Source of the DNA: Sphagnum compactum
Taxonomy: Eukaryota > Bryophyta > Sphagnopsida > Sphagnales
Assembly: GCA_965153455.1 (NCBI GenBank)
Contig: OZ234499.1
Span: 17,728,271-17,792,270 of the forward strand
Direction of reading: 5' to 3'
DNA: 64,000 bases
Shown here piece by piece: positions 12,706 through 25,362 of this stretch. The notes beneath the pieces were generated by a model. That model had not been told where the DNA came from. It saw nothing but the letters and a program-made list of their open reading frames with translations, and did no database searches. A program made the position numbers and the translations under genes. Numbering within the stretch: position 1 is the first letter of the stretch; every line of letters begins with the position of its first letter.

Positions 12706-14715
12706 TGTGACCAACCGTGAGAAGCTTGTTTGCCGTCAAGATTTCGTATTGTCGCTGCGTGCGTGCGTGCGTGCGTGCTAGCTATTGTGTTTCTGTCCTT
12801 AGCGTGTGTTCTCTGAAAGCACAGAAGGGTGCAAGACGACCGCGGAATGCGGGTCAGAGATGCCCATTTAGAGCAGAATGTGCGTAAAAGACGCGTCGCT
12901 TGCGCGCTTCTTTCATTACACGGAAGGTCAATTAAAGCCGCGTAACTGACAAGACGGCTGCGGAATCGTACCCCCAAGGCAGGATGCGGGCTGGGGACAC
13001 GGAAATTGTGTTGATCAGGTCGTTTCTGAATCGTGGAATATGCTATTTTGGACAATACTTATTATTACTATTATTAATCTGGGGGCTTTTTCAGGTTGCG
13101 ATCATTGGTAGCTTTTATTCATATTTTCTTCCTCATCTTTTCATCTCTTTCCTTATTTTCAATGGATTTGAGGGAAAAAACAAAAACAAAAAAGACATTT
13201 TTTTTTTGTTTCTGGAATGGACACATAGATTTTTATTTATTCTGAGCTATTGAATGGTAATTTAAAAATACTATAGAAACAAAAAAAAGAAAAAAAAAAG
13301 GAATAGAAATAAAATGTTTTCAGTTTTTTCCAGCTTTTCATTTATTTCATTATTTTTACTAAAAAAAGAAGGCCTTTTTGTTTTCCCTTTATCCTCCAGA
13401 AGCGAATTGTGTTCAAGAGAGGGTTGTTATTAAATTCAATTAATAGCGTCTTTCAGGAATTAACAATCTCGATATGTGAATTTCATGAATTGGACACAAA
13501 TTAAAATAGGGCTAGTAGAAAGGGAATGTGGGGGCGGGGTGGGGGATCTATTTTTTAAGTTGCTTATCTAAGCAAAACATCCCTTGGTTGCCAATTTCTT
13601 CAAATGTTTGTTTTAATAATACCCACTTGTTAGGCTCAACTTGATACCAAGCTTGATACGTAACTGGAGAAGAAGAACATAATACAACGTTAAAGTAGCA
13701 TCTTGTCCAAGTAAAATTTATCCTTCACCCAAAGAAAAATCTATGCACATAGGTTCTATATATTGTTTATGCTTGTTGATCCCCTACTAGGTGACTACAC
13801 CCACCTCAAGCCTAAATGTCTAGGCTTGAAGAACATTTTTGGAACTAGAATACTCCCCCATCAAAATGCAAACACCATCTTTCAACTTAGAAAAATTAAA
13901 GAATGAAACTATATAAGATGTCTAATGCTTACCTAGAAAAAAAAAGTCACCAATACATGGTCTCGGAGTGAAAGGGTCATCTTGTAAACCACATAAATCT
14001 CCCCAAGAAGAACAAGAGGCCAAGAGAGAATGATTCCTTGGGATGAGGGGGGAGGGGGTCCCATCTACTCCAAACCTTGGTAAAAACAACCACTAGATGA
14101 TAATTGGTGTAGGTTGGATCTTTACAAAATAGATATCACATAGGTATAAGGGTTTATGTGTAGTTTATTGGTTATTTGTTGTGTTCTTAACCAATTCCAA
14201 ACAAGCTAGGTTGGTTATGAACAAATTATAATGTCCCTTTTAATTTTCATGTTCCGCAGCTTGCTAGAGAATTTCCTTTGTGGTTGTTTTCCTCTCAAAC
14301 ACAGTTGCAAATGTGGTTTAACTTTTATTTTTCCAATTGTGAATGTTGCTCAAACAATTCCCTCATGTTCGAAATATGAGTTATCCATAAAGAAAGAAAA
14401 AGACAGCACCAGAACCCTGAGTTCATACACAGGGTGAGATTAATAAAAAAAAACTTGCAAAGAAGTACATTAGCATTCAAGTGGGCATGAAACTCAGAAA
14501 ACCATCAGTTTTGGTGGTCAACTGAGTTTCATCCCTGTCTTTCCTTTTTTCCTGAGCGCCTCCACCGCTGTTACATATATCTTCACTTCTCTTAACTATA
14601 CAACTACTATAATTAGTCTTGGACCTCGTGCATTAAATGCTGGGTTTCACCAATTCATACTGAGATTTAATAAAATATCTTTACTTTGCAGATACCACTG
14701 AACGAGGGGATAGGG
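12706..14715. other. B12D upstream region and AT-rich intergenic DNA
   Basis: A GTGC microsatellite (about five to six units) lies at 12757-12779 in the likely 5' leader or promoter of B12D. Beyond 13030 the DNA becomes AT-rich with A and T runs. A small hairpin, ATGAAACTCAG pairing with CTGAGTTTCAT, lies at about 14486-14533. No gene was recognised. The long minus-strand frame at 12525-13055 covers B12D exon 1 in another frame and is not supported. Confidence 0.5.
14708..14715. repeat. Target-site duplication of hAT element, left
   Basis: The 8 bases GGATAGGG directly precede the left terminal inverted repeat and are repeated exactly at 17360-17367 after the right one. An 8-bp duplication is the hallmark of hAT transposition. 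Confidence 0.95.
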
Positions 14716-14782
14716 CAGGCCTCATAAAATTAGGCGTTCTAAAAATAGATGCCTAATTAGCCTAATTTAAAATGAGCCAAAC

Positions 14783-14968
14783 GCCTAAAATAAGGAAAAA
14801 TCATAATTGACGTGCATTGGGGCCAAGGAGTGATATTGATGGTGCAGTGGCGCCGCCTGGAGTCCGCCTGGTCTGGCCTAAAATAAGGAAAAATCATAAT
14901 TGACGTGCATTGGAGCCAAGGAGTGATATTGATGGTGCAGTGGCACCGCCTGGAGTCCGCCTGGTCTG
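14783..14968. repeat. 93-bp tandem duplication inside the hAT 5' region
   Basis: Unit 1 (14783-14875) and unit 2 (14876-14968) begin GCCTAAAATAAGG and end GTCTGG. They differ at only two positions, both G in unit 1 and A in unit 2 (GGGGCC/GGAGCC and GGCGCC/GGCACC). It lies between the left terminal repeat and the transposase start, so it probably duplicated leader or promoter sequence. Confidence 0.9.
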
Positions 14969-15042
14969 GCTTGGGCCGCCTGGCGCAGTTTCCAGCAAGT
15001 TGACGCCTTCGGCCGCTTCGACGCGTTCACAGGCAAATTGAC

Positions 15043-17240
15043 ATGGCGCAAACCGTGAAGAAGAGGAAGACAAGCGGTACATCGTCTCGCACAACGCCGT
15101 TTCAGCAGAAACATTTGCTTGAATTTGGACTCGAGATCACACAATCGGAGCACAATAGCGTTGTGACATGCGTTGTCTGCCTGTTCTGCAAGCGGCTCGG
15201 GCGCTCTGGCGCCACGAAAGACGATGGTCGCGAGCACAATCGGACCAGCAACACTAAATACTGGAATCCGCCGTTTCGCTAGGAGAACTTTGCTGGTCAT
15301 TTCACGTCGCAGCACCCTGATGATTTCGTCGAGTACAAGCCTCTCAGTAACCAAGAAAAGAAGAAATTCTTCGATGCCAGGAAGCGCGTCCAGGAATCAA
15401 TGCACCGATATCTTAACTCAATGCAGACGGTGCTGACTATCCCCATATCGAAGGGTATTATCGAGGTCATCATTGGCGACATGTTCTTCAAGCCGGAGCT
15501 AGACGAGCACGACGAGGAGATGGAGCTAATCACTAAGACCAACGCCCTGAAGTTGTTCCAAGGCCGGATGACGGTTCGTACGTGGCCAAGGTCAGCAATG
15601 CGATCTTGTACAATCTGACATTACAGCACATGTCAGTCGGCTTGTCGTTCAGGCAGACGTCGGCTGTGATCGGGCAGCATAAGGACGTGTTTGGCAACGG
15701 GGAATTAGTGGGCCTCAACGATCACGAGGTCGGCAATATGGTCCGCGTCAACGTCGGCGCCAACCTGCAGGTCCTATCGAATGTCCTAAACCACCACGAT
15801 GTCTGGGCATTCTCACTCACCGACGACGGGAGTACTCATCGAGGTGTGTCATTCTTTGACGTGCGCATCCGCGTCTGTGTCGGTGGCCGCCTGTTCAACA
15901 TCCATTTGGTCGTCATCCCATTCTACGATCGCCACTCGGCCGTAAACATCTACCAGATGATTTGCAAGCTGCTCGACCAGCTCTGCAGTTCTTAACAGCA
16001 CAAGCTGTTGTCGGTCAGCATGGACAGTGAGAACACCATGACCGGATGGAAAGGCGAATTTGTGACGCTCATGGACAAGGAGTCCGCCAACAAGGTCCTG
16101 CGCGTATGGTGTCCCGCGCACCAGATGGACCTCGTCATTCAGGACGCGACGGTCATGATCAACGACGGCGCATTCACCAAAACAACACACAGCTTCACGG
16201 TGCATCTCCGCCAACTGACCAATTTACAGCTCGTGATGGGCAACAAGTGCCCAAAGGACACAAATCGTTGGGCACACTTCCAAGGCTAATTGCAGTGGCT
16301 GCTGACACACCGCATTAAGTTGCTGGAGTGGATAGAGCAGCGGCAGCACGCCTCATCGCCGACTGTCGAGTACTGGATCATCGCCTGCGCCATCAACCCT
16401 CTCGCCAAGGTGTGCAATGTCACGCTCGTCAATTTGCAACAACGTAACTTCTGCCTGTCGCAGCAAACCGAGTACATTGAACAGCTGGTCTAGAACATTC
16501 TCCTAATGGTCGACATCCAGCATGAAGACGACAACGAGGCGATGCAGCGGGGTGATCGTGAGGAGAACAGTTACCTCGAACTCGGCGTGTGGTGGGTCAC
16601 GTTCAAGGATGTCCTCGTGCATGTCAAGGATCAGGGGACCTGGGTCAAGGACTTGTTCCTGTTATTGACCGATGAAGACCAGATCAGCGTGTTGCACGAG
16701 ATCGACGGGTACGCGTTGCGCCTTGTCAAAGGCCTGTCAATCGTGCAGGGAGAGCGCGACTGCTGCAACAACACGGCAGCACAGCTCGCGCCACCCGTCT
16801 TCCCTCAACATCTCTACAAGATGCGGGACAAGTTATTTCATTGAACACGTCCTGGGTCCTCGCCGCGAGATGATGATCAAGGCTTGGGGCGAGGAGCTGG
16901 TCGGTCTTATTGAGCAGGAACATTGTGCGCTCGTCGAGGTGGTTCGTGGCTCTGCTCCTCTAAAGCATATTGTTGACAGTCATAGCTTCCAAACAATGTT
17001 CAACGACGCCTGGGACGCCCTGCCGGCCCAGCCCGCCCTGAACCATCTCTGATTGTTCTGCAGTGGCCTAGCGAGCGCCTTTGCCAACACGACGTGCGTG
17101 GAGAGCGACTTCTCAATCTTAAAGTGCAAGAAGGACGCCTACCGTAGTGCCTGATGGCACTGTCGCTGGAGGGCGTGTTCTAGACGAAACAGATGGGCAC
17201 CATCGGCAAAATGCTTGGCTTACTCAATCCGGTCGAGTAA
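15043..17240 (+). pseudogene. Decayed BED-finger hAT transposase
   Basis: The reading starts at ATG 15043 and can be followed to TAA 17238-17240 only across breaks: TAG 15280, a frameshift near 15560, TAA 15993, TAA 16287, TAG 16491, a frameshift near 16840, TGA 17050, a frameshift near 17145 and TAG 17181. The N-terminus has a BED-type zinc finger (CLFC, then HFTSQH after the first stop). The middle has the RNase-H-like core with DDGSTHRG, then SVSMDSENTM and a WCPAHQMDLV phrase. The C-terminus has the hAT dimerisation region (TTCVESDFSILK). Codon use is GC-rich, unlike the AT-rich flanks. It resembles, from memory, hAT-like proteins annotated in Phytophthora; that needs a search. The copy cannot make an active transposase. 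Confidence 0.85.
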
Positions 17241-17359
17241 TTCGACAAAATGACCACAAAAGGGCCTTTTTTAGTAAACGCCTAATTTGCCGGCACAGGA
17301 AACGCCTAATTTAGCTTATTTTGTTTAAATTAGGCGTTTGCCTAATTTTATGAGGCCTG

Positions 17360-17367
17360 GGATAGGG
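17360..17367. repeat. Target-site duplication of hAT element, right
   Basis: GGATAGGG directly follows the right terminal repeat and matches the left duplication at 14708-14715 exactly. Confidence 0.95.
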
Positions 17368-19395
17368 GGTGAAAGATAGGAGGCCCAAAAACAGGGTTAA
17401 TTTACGGATAACTCTCATGAATAGTTTTCTTTTATGGTAGTCATTGATGAATTTTCTTCTATTTGCTTAAAATATACTAGTAAATCATTGTCATTAGTTA
17501 CATGTCTAGTGGCAATTGAATCAAAATATTAGGTTACTTGATCTTCACCTTTAATTTTTGTTTAAGTGTCTTTTTAATTCAATTTTTTTTTTTTGTTGTC
17601 ATCCTTGTTATTATTACACAAACATGATTTTCTCACTAGCAACATTGCGACTAAAATGACAGAGAAGATGAATTTTCACATATGTTGAACATAATAGAGT
17701 TTTTCGTAAAGTCAAGAGAACATGGCACCTGTACCCTGTACCCTGAGTTTGGTTTACCTCTTCTTAATTAAACTTATAGTTCTTGGGAAAATCTATATCT
17801 CTTCTTGGTTAAACTTTTCAAATTATATATTATTTAAATTAAAATATATTTCAATTTTGAAAAGTAAGTCAAATTTTTTCTTTTGCTTTTATTTAATAAA
17901 ATGTTTTCAAAAAGTTTATAACAAAACAAATTCAATATTCAATATTTTTGAACATAGAAATATATAATAAATAGTTTATAATATATCTTATGTATATATA
18001 GAAGATACATAACATCTAAAATTATGTATACATGTTATATATAAAAATTTTAACTAAATAATATTTTATTGTGGGCCTCACTTGATAAAAATGCAAAACA
18101 TAATATTCATCCATGAAAATATTTTTTTTGATTCAATAGTTTTATCATATAAGATCACTTATATATAATATGACAATATTGATTTATTATATAACATATT
18201 AATTAATTTTCTTGAATAAAATGCATATAATATAAATTTATTTATAATTTATAATAAAATTTTCGATTTTTAAAGTATTTATATTTTCAAATTAATTTAT
18301 AGTTATATAATCAAACTCATATATTATAATATAAACATTAATGTGTATGTAGTTAATATACTATATTTAAATGTATTTTATTTCTTAAATCCATTATGAG
18401 ACATTCAATGGTTTTGATAATAACGTTATTATATGTTGATACATCATATTTTATGAATTATTTGAATTAAATTTCATAATTAAAATGTGCTATGTAATAA
18501 AAATCAAATTCATGTTTTTAATATTTTCTTTCATTTAGACAAAGTATGAAAAAGATAATGATGATTTATTTTTTAAAATTCATATTGAAATGTATTGAAA
18601 TGCAAGATTTACATGCAATGTTTTTCAATTCAAGTATTTTTTTAATTATTTTTATTATTTTACTGTGTAATGTTTTATAAAATATCAAAATGAATTTTAA
18701 ATCATTTCATTTGGACATTATATGAAAAAGATATTACTAGTTAAAGTTGGCTTTTAGAAAAGTTTTAGTTCCATCTCCATTTAAAACTAAAGTGCAAGTA
18801 AAAGGTTTAACCCATACGTTTTGTCTTTGAATCTCATCTCACAAGCTATATAAAGAACATGTTTTCCCTTGATTTTTCACTCAAAAAGACATATGCCAAT
18901 TTGGGATGAGTGAGGAAACGCTTAACCTTAAATGGAAATTCCAACATAAATGAAATTTTTTAAACTATTCATTCCATTTACAATTTCCCTTTCCTACCTA
19001 TTTCCCTACCTACACAAGTAAGTAGGTGCTAGTTTTCTAGCGACCTAGTTAAACAAGTTCGAATATTCTTGAAACTTTCAATTTAAAAAAATTGGATGAA
19101 TAAATAATTAATATTAGATAATCTGATTGAATAATTAATATTTAAAATATTCAAAATTTCTTAGTTGTTCATATGTTAGTGAATTTACTTGTCCATATCA
19201 ATGTGTTGCCATTCACTAAACAATTGACAAATTTGCTAAGAATTCACCTAATTCACTACAAAACCTAATGAATCCATTAGTGGATTTGGATTCTTTATGT
19301 ATTAGGAACACCATATTATTTCAAACAATTAATGTATAATAGTTTAAGGTTAGTGAACAAACTTTTTCATATTGCATAGAATTTCACATATTACA

Positions 19396-19680
19396 AGGTT
19401 TTGCCAAAAAAAAAATTTAGTAAAGAAAAGATATAAGTTTTGCCAATAGAAGTTTTACTACAAAAATATAGCTTTTGTCAATAGAGAAAAGTTTAGCCAA
19501 GAAAATATATAGGTTTTGTCAAGATATAAAATTTTAGCCAAGAAAAAATATAGTTTTTGCCAAGAAAAGAAAGTTCAGTCAATAAGAGATATAAGTTTTG
19601 TCAAGAGATAGAAGTCTAACCAAGAATAGATATAGGTTTAGCCAAGAAAAGATGTAGGTTTTGCCAAGAAAAAATAGAAA
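19396..19680. repeat. Degenerate minisatellite built on TTTTGCCAAGAAAA
   Basis: Roughly a dozen diverged units carry variants of GTTTTGCCAAGAAAAGATAT alternating with TTTAGCCAAGAAAA at irregular spacing of about 20-30 bp. Wording is conserved but spacing is not, indicating an old array. No coding potential is seen. Confidence 0.7.
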
Positions 19681-20261
19681 GGGTAGGTTAGGGATTGGTT
19701 GTTAGTTGGTTGGGTTCAAGGTATAGGCTAAGGGGTAGGTCAATATAGTAGGTAGGTTAATAGGGTAACTAGGTGGGAGGGTAGTATGGAGGGTCGGGGT
19801 TGGGAAAAAATTGGCCCCAAAAAAAAAGGTCAAAGGTTAGTAGGCAAAAACATTAACTGTGGTAAAATGTTGGTTAATGTAGGGTGAAGAGGTAGATGAA
19901 AAACATAACCCATCTTGTGGACATAACGGCCAACTGGTGTAGTCATGGAGGCTAGTTCACTCGAATCGCCAATGAAAACTACCATGAGAACTTGCTTGCT
20001 AATTCTCATTGGAGATGAGAATCGCCCAAGTTCTCACTAGGCATCAAATCTAATAACCGGATCAGTTTTCACATTTTGAAAAGGGTCTGGTTTTCATAAT
20101 TATTTTTTAAAAATAAAGTAATAAATAATAAGTAAAAAGTGAAAATAATAGTTAAATTTTTTGTAAAACAGTAAGTAAGAAATAATTAAACTTTAAAAAT
20201 TAACTTTACTATTTATCCAAGTAAAAAAATTAAAAAACTAAAATTATTGTTTATAGAAACT

Positions 20262-20317
20262 GCCGCCACATTAGAATTAGGGGTTAGTGCCTTAACCCCT
20301 AACCCTAATGTGGCAGC
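20262..20317. other. Inverted repeat containing telomere-type CCCTAA
   Basis: The left arm (20262-20286, ends AATTAGGGGTTA) pairs with the right arm (20293-20317, begins TAACCCCTAACCCTAAT) as a stem of about 25 bp with few mismatches and a loop of about 6 bases. The right arm contains a plant-like AACCCTAA. It could be a hairpin or the end of a small element; no target duplication was identified. Confidence 0.6.
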
Positions 20318-20562
20318 GGATGCCTTTTGGGGTTAGGGTTTAAATTTGTTTATAAAAAAAACTCCAAGCTCCCTCTTGGGCCCACTTTGTTCCTACATAG
20401 TTTTACACCTACACATTTGCTCTATTATACTTTAAGCACTTTTTTTTTTCTTTTAATATATATAATATATATATTTATTTATTTATTTCTAGTCTTAGTT
20501 TTATTTTTTGTTTTGCAAGTTTCGTAGTTTCAATTTGTAATTTGTAAGATTTTTTTTTTTTT

Positions 20563-20880
20563 TTGTTGCTTTTAGTTTGCTCCCACCTGTGTTGCTGCTC
20601 CTCGGCGTGGTTACTCATCGCTTGCTACTCTAGGTCGCTACTCCCTCACATGGCTTTTCGCTTGTTGCTCCTTGACATGGTTATTCCTCACTTACTGCTC
20701 CAAGTCGTTGTTCCCCGTTTGTTGCTCCCTTGCATGACTCCCCACTTACTTTCTTATTCCACATTGCTGCTCCCTTACATGGTTCCTTACTTACTACTCC
20801 CCGCCGTTGCTACTCCACATCCCTGGTCCCTAGTTCCCGCTTGTTGTTCCACATCCATGTTCCCTGCTTGTTGTTCATGT
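20563..20880. repeat. Degenerate CT-rich minisatellite
   Basis: Units of about 25-30 bp carry variants of TTGCTGCTCCCTTACATGGT and ACTTACTGCTCC. The array leaves a 155-codon plus-strand frame open by composition, rich in Leu, Ser, Cys and Pro. It looks like a by-product of the repeat rather than a gene. Confidence 0.6.
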
Positions 20881-23852
20881 TTTTTTTTTAAAGGTACCTT
20901 TGGCCCCCCCTTGCTGTTGCCACCCCTTGTGTCCCTACTCCCCATGGTTGCTCCTTGCTTGCTTGTTGTTATTCCTTGCTTATGTTTCCTGAGATGGTAC
21001 TCCCCCCCCCTCTTTTTCTTTTGCAAGTAGTTTTTGGAGCTACAACCAACAAGTAAGGTGAGTTTTTTTTTTTTTTAATTTCACTTTTTATTTGATCATT
21101 TTCAGAAGTTTTTTTTTCAGTTTCTCAATTTTTTGTACAATGTGATACAATTTATTTTTGTTTCGATTTTGCAATAAAGAGATTGAAGATAAGAAATTGT
21201 CTCAAACTTGTAAGTTCTTAAAATATATATAAATAGAATTATTCCATTAAGTTATCTTCATTTTTTCTATTTTTTTGTTTGAAACATTCTTTTGTATTTG
21301 TTGTTAATACATTTAAATTTATTTTTAACATTGCAATTATTTATTTTATTTGCAAGTTAGCCTTGATTGTTAGAAGGAAATTGATGTTTGTTTGAGGGGG
21401 CAATCATAGTTTTCATTTTCCATCCAAGAAAAGAAAAAAAACCAAAAAAAAGATAGAATTACAATATGAAAAAAAAAACCTTGATTTATAATATCCAACT
21501 TGTGAAAACTGCCCTTGAAAACTAATGGTTCAAAATTTTCTGAGACCATTCAACCCTAAAAACCGCCTAATCGGGTTTTTTTCTAAATTTTGAAAACTAG
21601 GGTGGCTCTTAGAATGGGAGGTTTTTTAAATTAAAAAAAAACGAGGTGATTCTCAGAATTTGCCCCAAAAACCGGAACCAATGGTTCTCACCAAAAAATG
21701 AGAACCACCCAACACTAGTTTTGACATTGTTTTTCTATTTGCCTAAGTGTTTGCACTATTGCTACATATATTTTCACTACTAGGTGAAACTATCCTTGGG
21801 TGGTACCACTAGGAACCACCTCAAGGAATGAAAAAAGAACCAAAAATAGCCAAATCATTTTTCAATGCCCTTACTTTAAATGTTCACAACTATAAATTAT
21901 TTTTTTCTCATGTTTATCAGTTGCATGCACTAATATATGGCTTAAAGTTTATTTTGGACTTTAATTTTGTTTTAATTTCTAAAAATTTGTATCATTAATT
22001 AAAATGGCCCCTTCATAAATTGATAGCTTTAACTTTGGAAATTCATAACTAAATTATATTTATTCAATTAATTTCCTAATAAAAACCTAAAAATAGAATG
22101 ACCTTCCAAATTATTTTAGGAAAAAAATTCCCAAGAAAATTCTCAAACTATGGTTCAAATTTTTGTTCTTAACCAAAAAGTTTAAAGAAAGGAAGCAACG
22201 TTACATTCTTGAAACATTTTTTGAATGCAATGATTAGAAACATCAAAATATAGAATTTTTTAATATAATTGAAATTTCAAAAATCTATGAAACCTAATAA
22301 ATGTACCCATTAAAAAAATTATGAAAATATTTATTTAAGTGTTTCCTATGATTTTTCAAAGTTCGATGGGTCTAAGAAATCAAGGTGTGACAGTTCCTAA
22401 TGGTACCACCCAAGGAAACTTTTGCACTACTCTTACATGTACAACTACTTTAATTACTTCAAACCTTGTACATTAGATGTTGATTTTCAACATTTCATAC
22501 TTTGATTTAATAAAACTTCCTTACTTTGCAAACCTCATTCAAAGAAGGGATGGTGGTGAAAATAAGCCCAAATGCGGGGTGAATATAGGATTTATTTTAA
22601 TATGTTGAAAGTGGGTTTGAACCTTCACCTTTTCAATCATTTTAGTTCTCACCTTGGGCGACAAGCCATTATTCCAATAATGCTTCATCTTTACCACATA
22701 ATTTAGTTTTTTCTTCATTTCATCTTCAAAATCAGTTAAAGATTTTTTATAACGTAGAACGGTTAGTGAGTGAACACTTAAGTGTTCAAGGCAAACTAGA
22801 TCCAAAAGGAGGGCTCTATTGTTTCTAGTGTCCAAACAAAACTTGAACCCCTCTTATTTGTGCAATTGGTGCATTAAAAATTGTCAAAAACGAATTATAA
22901 TTAAAAAAGTTACAACGCCCCAAATTAGAGGGGGTTAAAATTCAAGGATGATTTGTAGAACTAAAGGTGGTGCTCCTATATAACACTTTAAATCGTTTAA
23001 AATGAACAAGAAATGAAAAAGTTAGAAGCTTTGAAAGTAGGAGGGTTCCAAATACCCAAAACAAAATGAATAAAAAAAGTTTTGTGAATTGGAAATTTTA
23101 TTTTTTTGCTATTTTTTCATTACTCCTTCTTATTTGCACTTCTAATATAATTTAGAGAGCTTGAGGTAGCTCAAAATGAAGCATAAATGACAGAGATCTA
23201 AAGAAGTCTTCAGTGATAGGGTAATGTTTAGTGATGGACAGTTCTACCCTAATGAACTTGATGTTTGCACAATAAATTGTTGAGTTTATTGTTTAAGTCT
23301 TAAATCCTACCCATTTTTGAACATCATGATCTCTCTTTCATAATCTTTCATGACCCATAATGGTGACAAATTTTTGTTTGTTTAATGAATTTTATTTTTA
23401 TTTGATCACTTGTTTTGAATGGACATGTTTTTCTTTGATTTCTTGCAAAGTTGTTAACTCCTTCCCAATCTAATGTTCCAACCTTTTGTAGAAATTTTCC
23501 ATCATTTCTATTCATGTCTCTCACCATCAAGTTTGATTTGTTATTGATGAACCTCAAATCTACTTCTTCGAACATAGACATGTTTTGATTGTCTTGGTTT
23601 CTTTTTAATCCTTCAATTAACCTTGTCATTATAAAGATGTCTAAACTAAATTGGACAACTTGTATTAGGACAAAAAATAAAATTACTAGGGAAAAAAATG
23701 GTTCATAAATTTTTTAAAGGAAAGCTGGAAATTTATTTGTAATGCAATGACATTGAAATTGATCATCCAAAGAAAAAGTGCAAAAGTAAAGAACTAGCAA
23801 CAACAAATTTTGAATCCAATGTTGAAATTTAGTCCAGGAAACCATGCTAACC

Positions 23853-24330
23853 AAATTGGGAACATGGAAAAATTATAGCTTTGATCAAAGCAAAAAGAAC
23901 ATGTTGCTGCACTTAATAAGGTGGATCCTCGAAACAACCTTGAAACGACCATCACAAAATGGAAGAAAATATCAGCCTCAATAATGAGTGCAAGTTATTA
24001 TTAGCATTTGCAAAATGGTATTAGATGCAAAGACAAGTGAGGATCAATCTATGACAACTTCAAAAAACATTTTGACTATGTGGTAGTGACAGGTGACAAT
24101 GAAAATTATTGATCACTAAACCTTCAAGAGAAAAAAATTTCCCATCTGTTTCATAACTTTGGTCGTGGGGTTTATGACATGATAAAAGAATTCATGGGAA
24201 CTTGACCAATTTTTACACCACCCCATGTCAGAGATTTGATGGTTGATAGAGATGATGTATACAAACCACACGACCACACCCCTGAAGATGCAATTCACGT
24301 GAATGATGACTCAAAAATTGAAAAAACATA
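23853..24330 (+). pseudogene. Harbinger-type trihelix/Myb-like gene, broken
   Basis: Reading across frames gives NWEHGKIIALIKAKR, then after a frameshift EHVAALNKVDPRNN, TKWKKISASIM and CKDK, then FKKHFDYV, and near 24180-24290 VYDMIKEFMGT and PIFTPPHVRDL. This order matches the trihelix (GT/Myb-like) proteins that accompany Harbinger transposases and help bring them to the DNA ends and into the nucleus. Several in-frame stops (for example TAG near 23999) and at least two frameshifts prevent expression. The identification rests on family wording from memory. Confidence 0.65.
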
Positions 24331-25362
24331 GAAATAGGACCCCAATCATTGATGAAAGCTGGATGTTTATGTCAATTGCTGCAACTGTTATAATTCTAAT
24401 CGTAATTCTAGATAAAACAGTCTCCTTTAAACTTGTCAATGAAGGAGAACAAGACAAGACAACACGAATGAAATTGCACAAAATTTAACATAGTCCCACA
24501 CAACCTGCAACAATCCAACAACCTTCACACACTATAATAGTCCACCAACTTGCACACACCACATCAATTAAGTTACCTGCACACACAAAACTTAAACAAA
24601 ATCAAGAAACACCCAAGTTAGTGAATAAGGGAATTGGAAAGGGAATAGGAAGAACAATAATTTGATCAATTGGAAGTATAGGAATAAAGAGAACTTACTC
24701 TTATGCCCATAAGAATAGGGCAGAAACTATTAAGAAGAGCAACCGAATGCTAGTGCAAACATTAACCGCGTTGAAGAGAAAATATCCAAAACCCAAAAGT
24801 TCATGATGGACAAACAACTTAATTATTTCAAAACAAGAGACAAGGTCTTGAATGATATTTAAACAACCATGGTGAATGCGATTATCAAGTTATCAAGTTA
24901 TTGAACATGGCACTTGCAAGAGAGAAAAGCAAGGCAAATAATAATGTTCATATGGTGCATGAAGAACCATTCAGCAACATTGAATCATTAGCTACATTTA
25001 CAGAAGCTACACATGTAAAAGCTACATCTATAGAATAAGACAACATCAACAATGACATGTAAACAAAATGACAAATCTTCACATTTGAACAACATAATAC
25101 TAGATTTTTAGGTTTTGATGCAATGTAGTTGTGGACATGGCAGATTTGATCCAAACAACAAATTTTGATGCATGCAAACAGAGAAACTACTACTATTAGT
25201 GATACAGACTACTAATGATGTGTAATTGTGTTGAAAAGTAGCAAAGTTTTGATGCGACCTAATTGTAATGATGACAAATTTGATTCATAGAAAAAAGAAA
25301 TTTGATGCATGAGTTGGTTTAGGGTTTATAAATTACTTGGACTAAATTGATGTGTAATTATG

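Larger units (their letters stand above)
14716..17359 (+). mobile_element. hAT DNA transposon, 2,644 bp, complete ends
   Basis: The left end is CAGGCCTCATAAAATTAGGC (14716-14735); the right end at 17340-17359 is its exact reverse complement. Both are flanked by the 8-bp target duplication GGATAGGG. Inside the ends, the motif CGCCTAATTT or its complement recurs several times on both sides, the usual arrangement of subterminal transposase-binding sites. The termini are AT-rich but the interior is strikingly GC-rich compared with the host DNA around it. It encodes one decayed transposase gene on the plus strand. The intact ends and duplications show a genuine insertion into this chromosome rather than contamination or an assembly join. 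Confidence 0.95.
17368..23852. other. Long AT-rich repeat-laden region, no gene recognised
   Basis: The DNA is very AT-rich with only short frames. Annotated separately inside it are a degenerate tandem array (19396-19680), a telomere-motif hairpin (20262-20317) and a degenerate CT-rich minisatellite (20563-20880). Minus-strand frames at 22539-22835 and 23348-23629 have lysine/asparagine-rich composition and match no family I recognise; they could be transposon debris. Confidence 0.5.

Noticed and set aside
12525-13055. A 176-codon minus-strand frame.
   Set aside because: It overlaps B12D exon 1 in another frame and shows no family similarity; B12D fits the conserved splice pattern.
14716-17359. 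Contaminating oomycete DNA in the assembly.
   Set aside because: The 8-bp target duplication in AT-rich host sequence on both sides, and complete inverted ends, show a real insertion.
20563-21030. A 155-codon plus-strand frame.
   Set aside because: It follows a degenerate CT-rich minisatellite, with no domain and biased composition.
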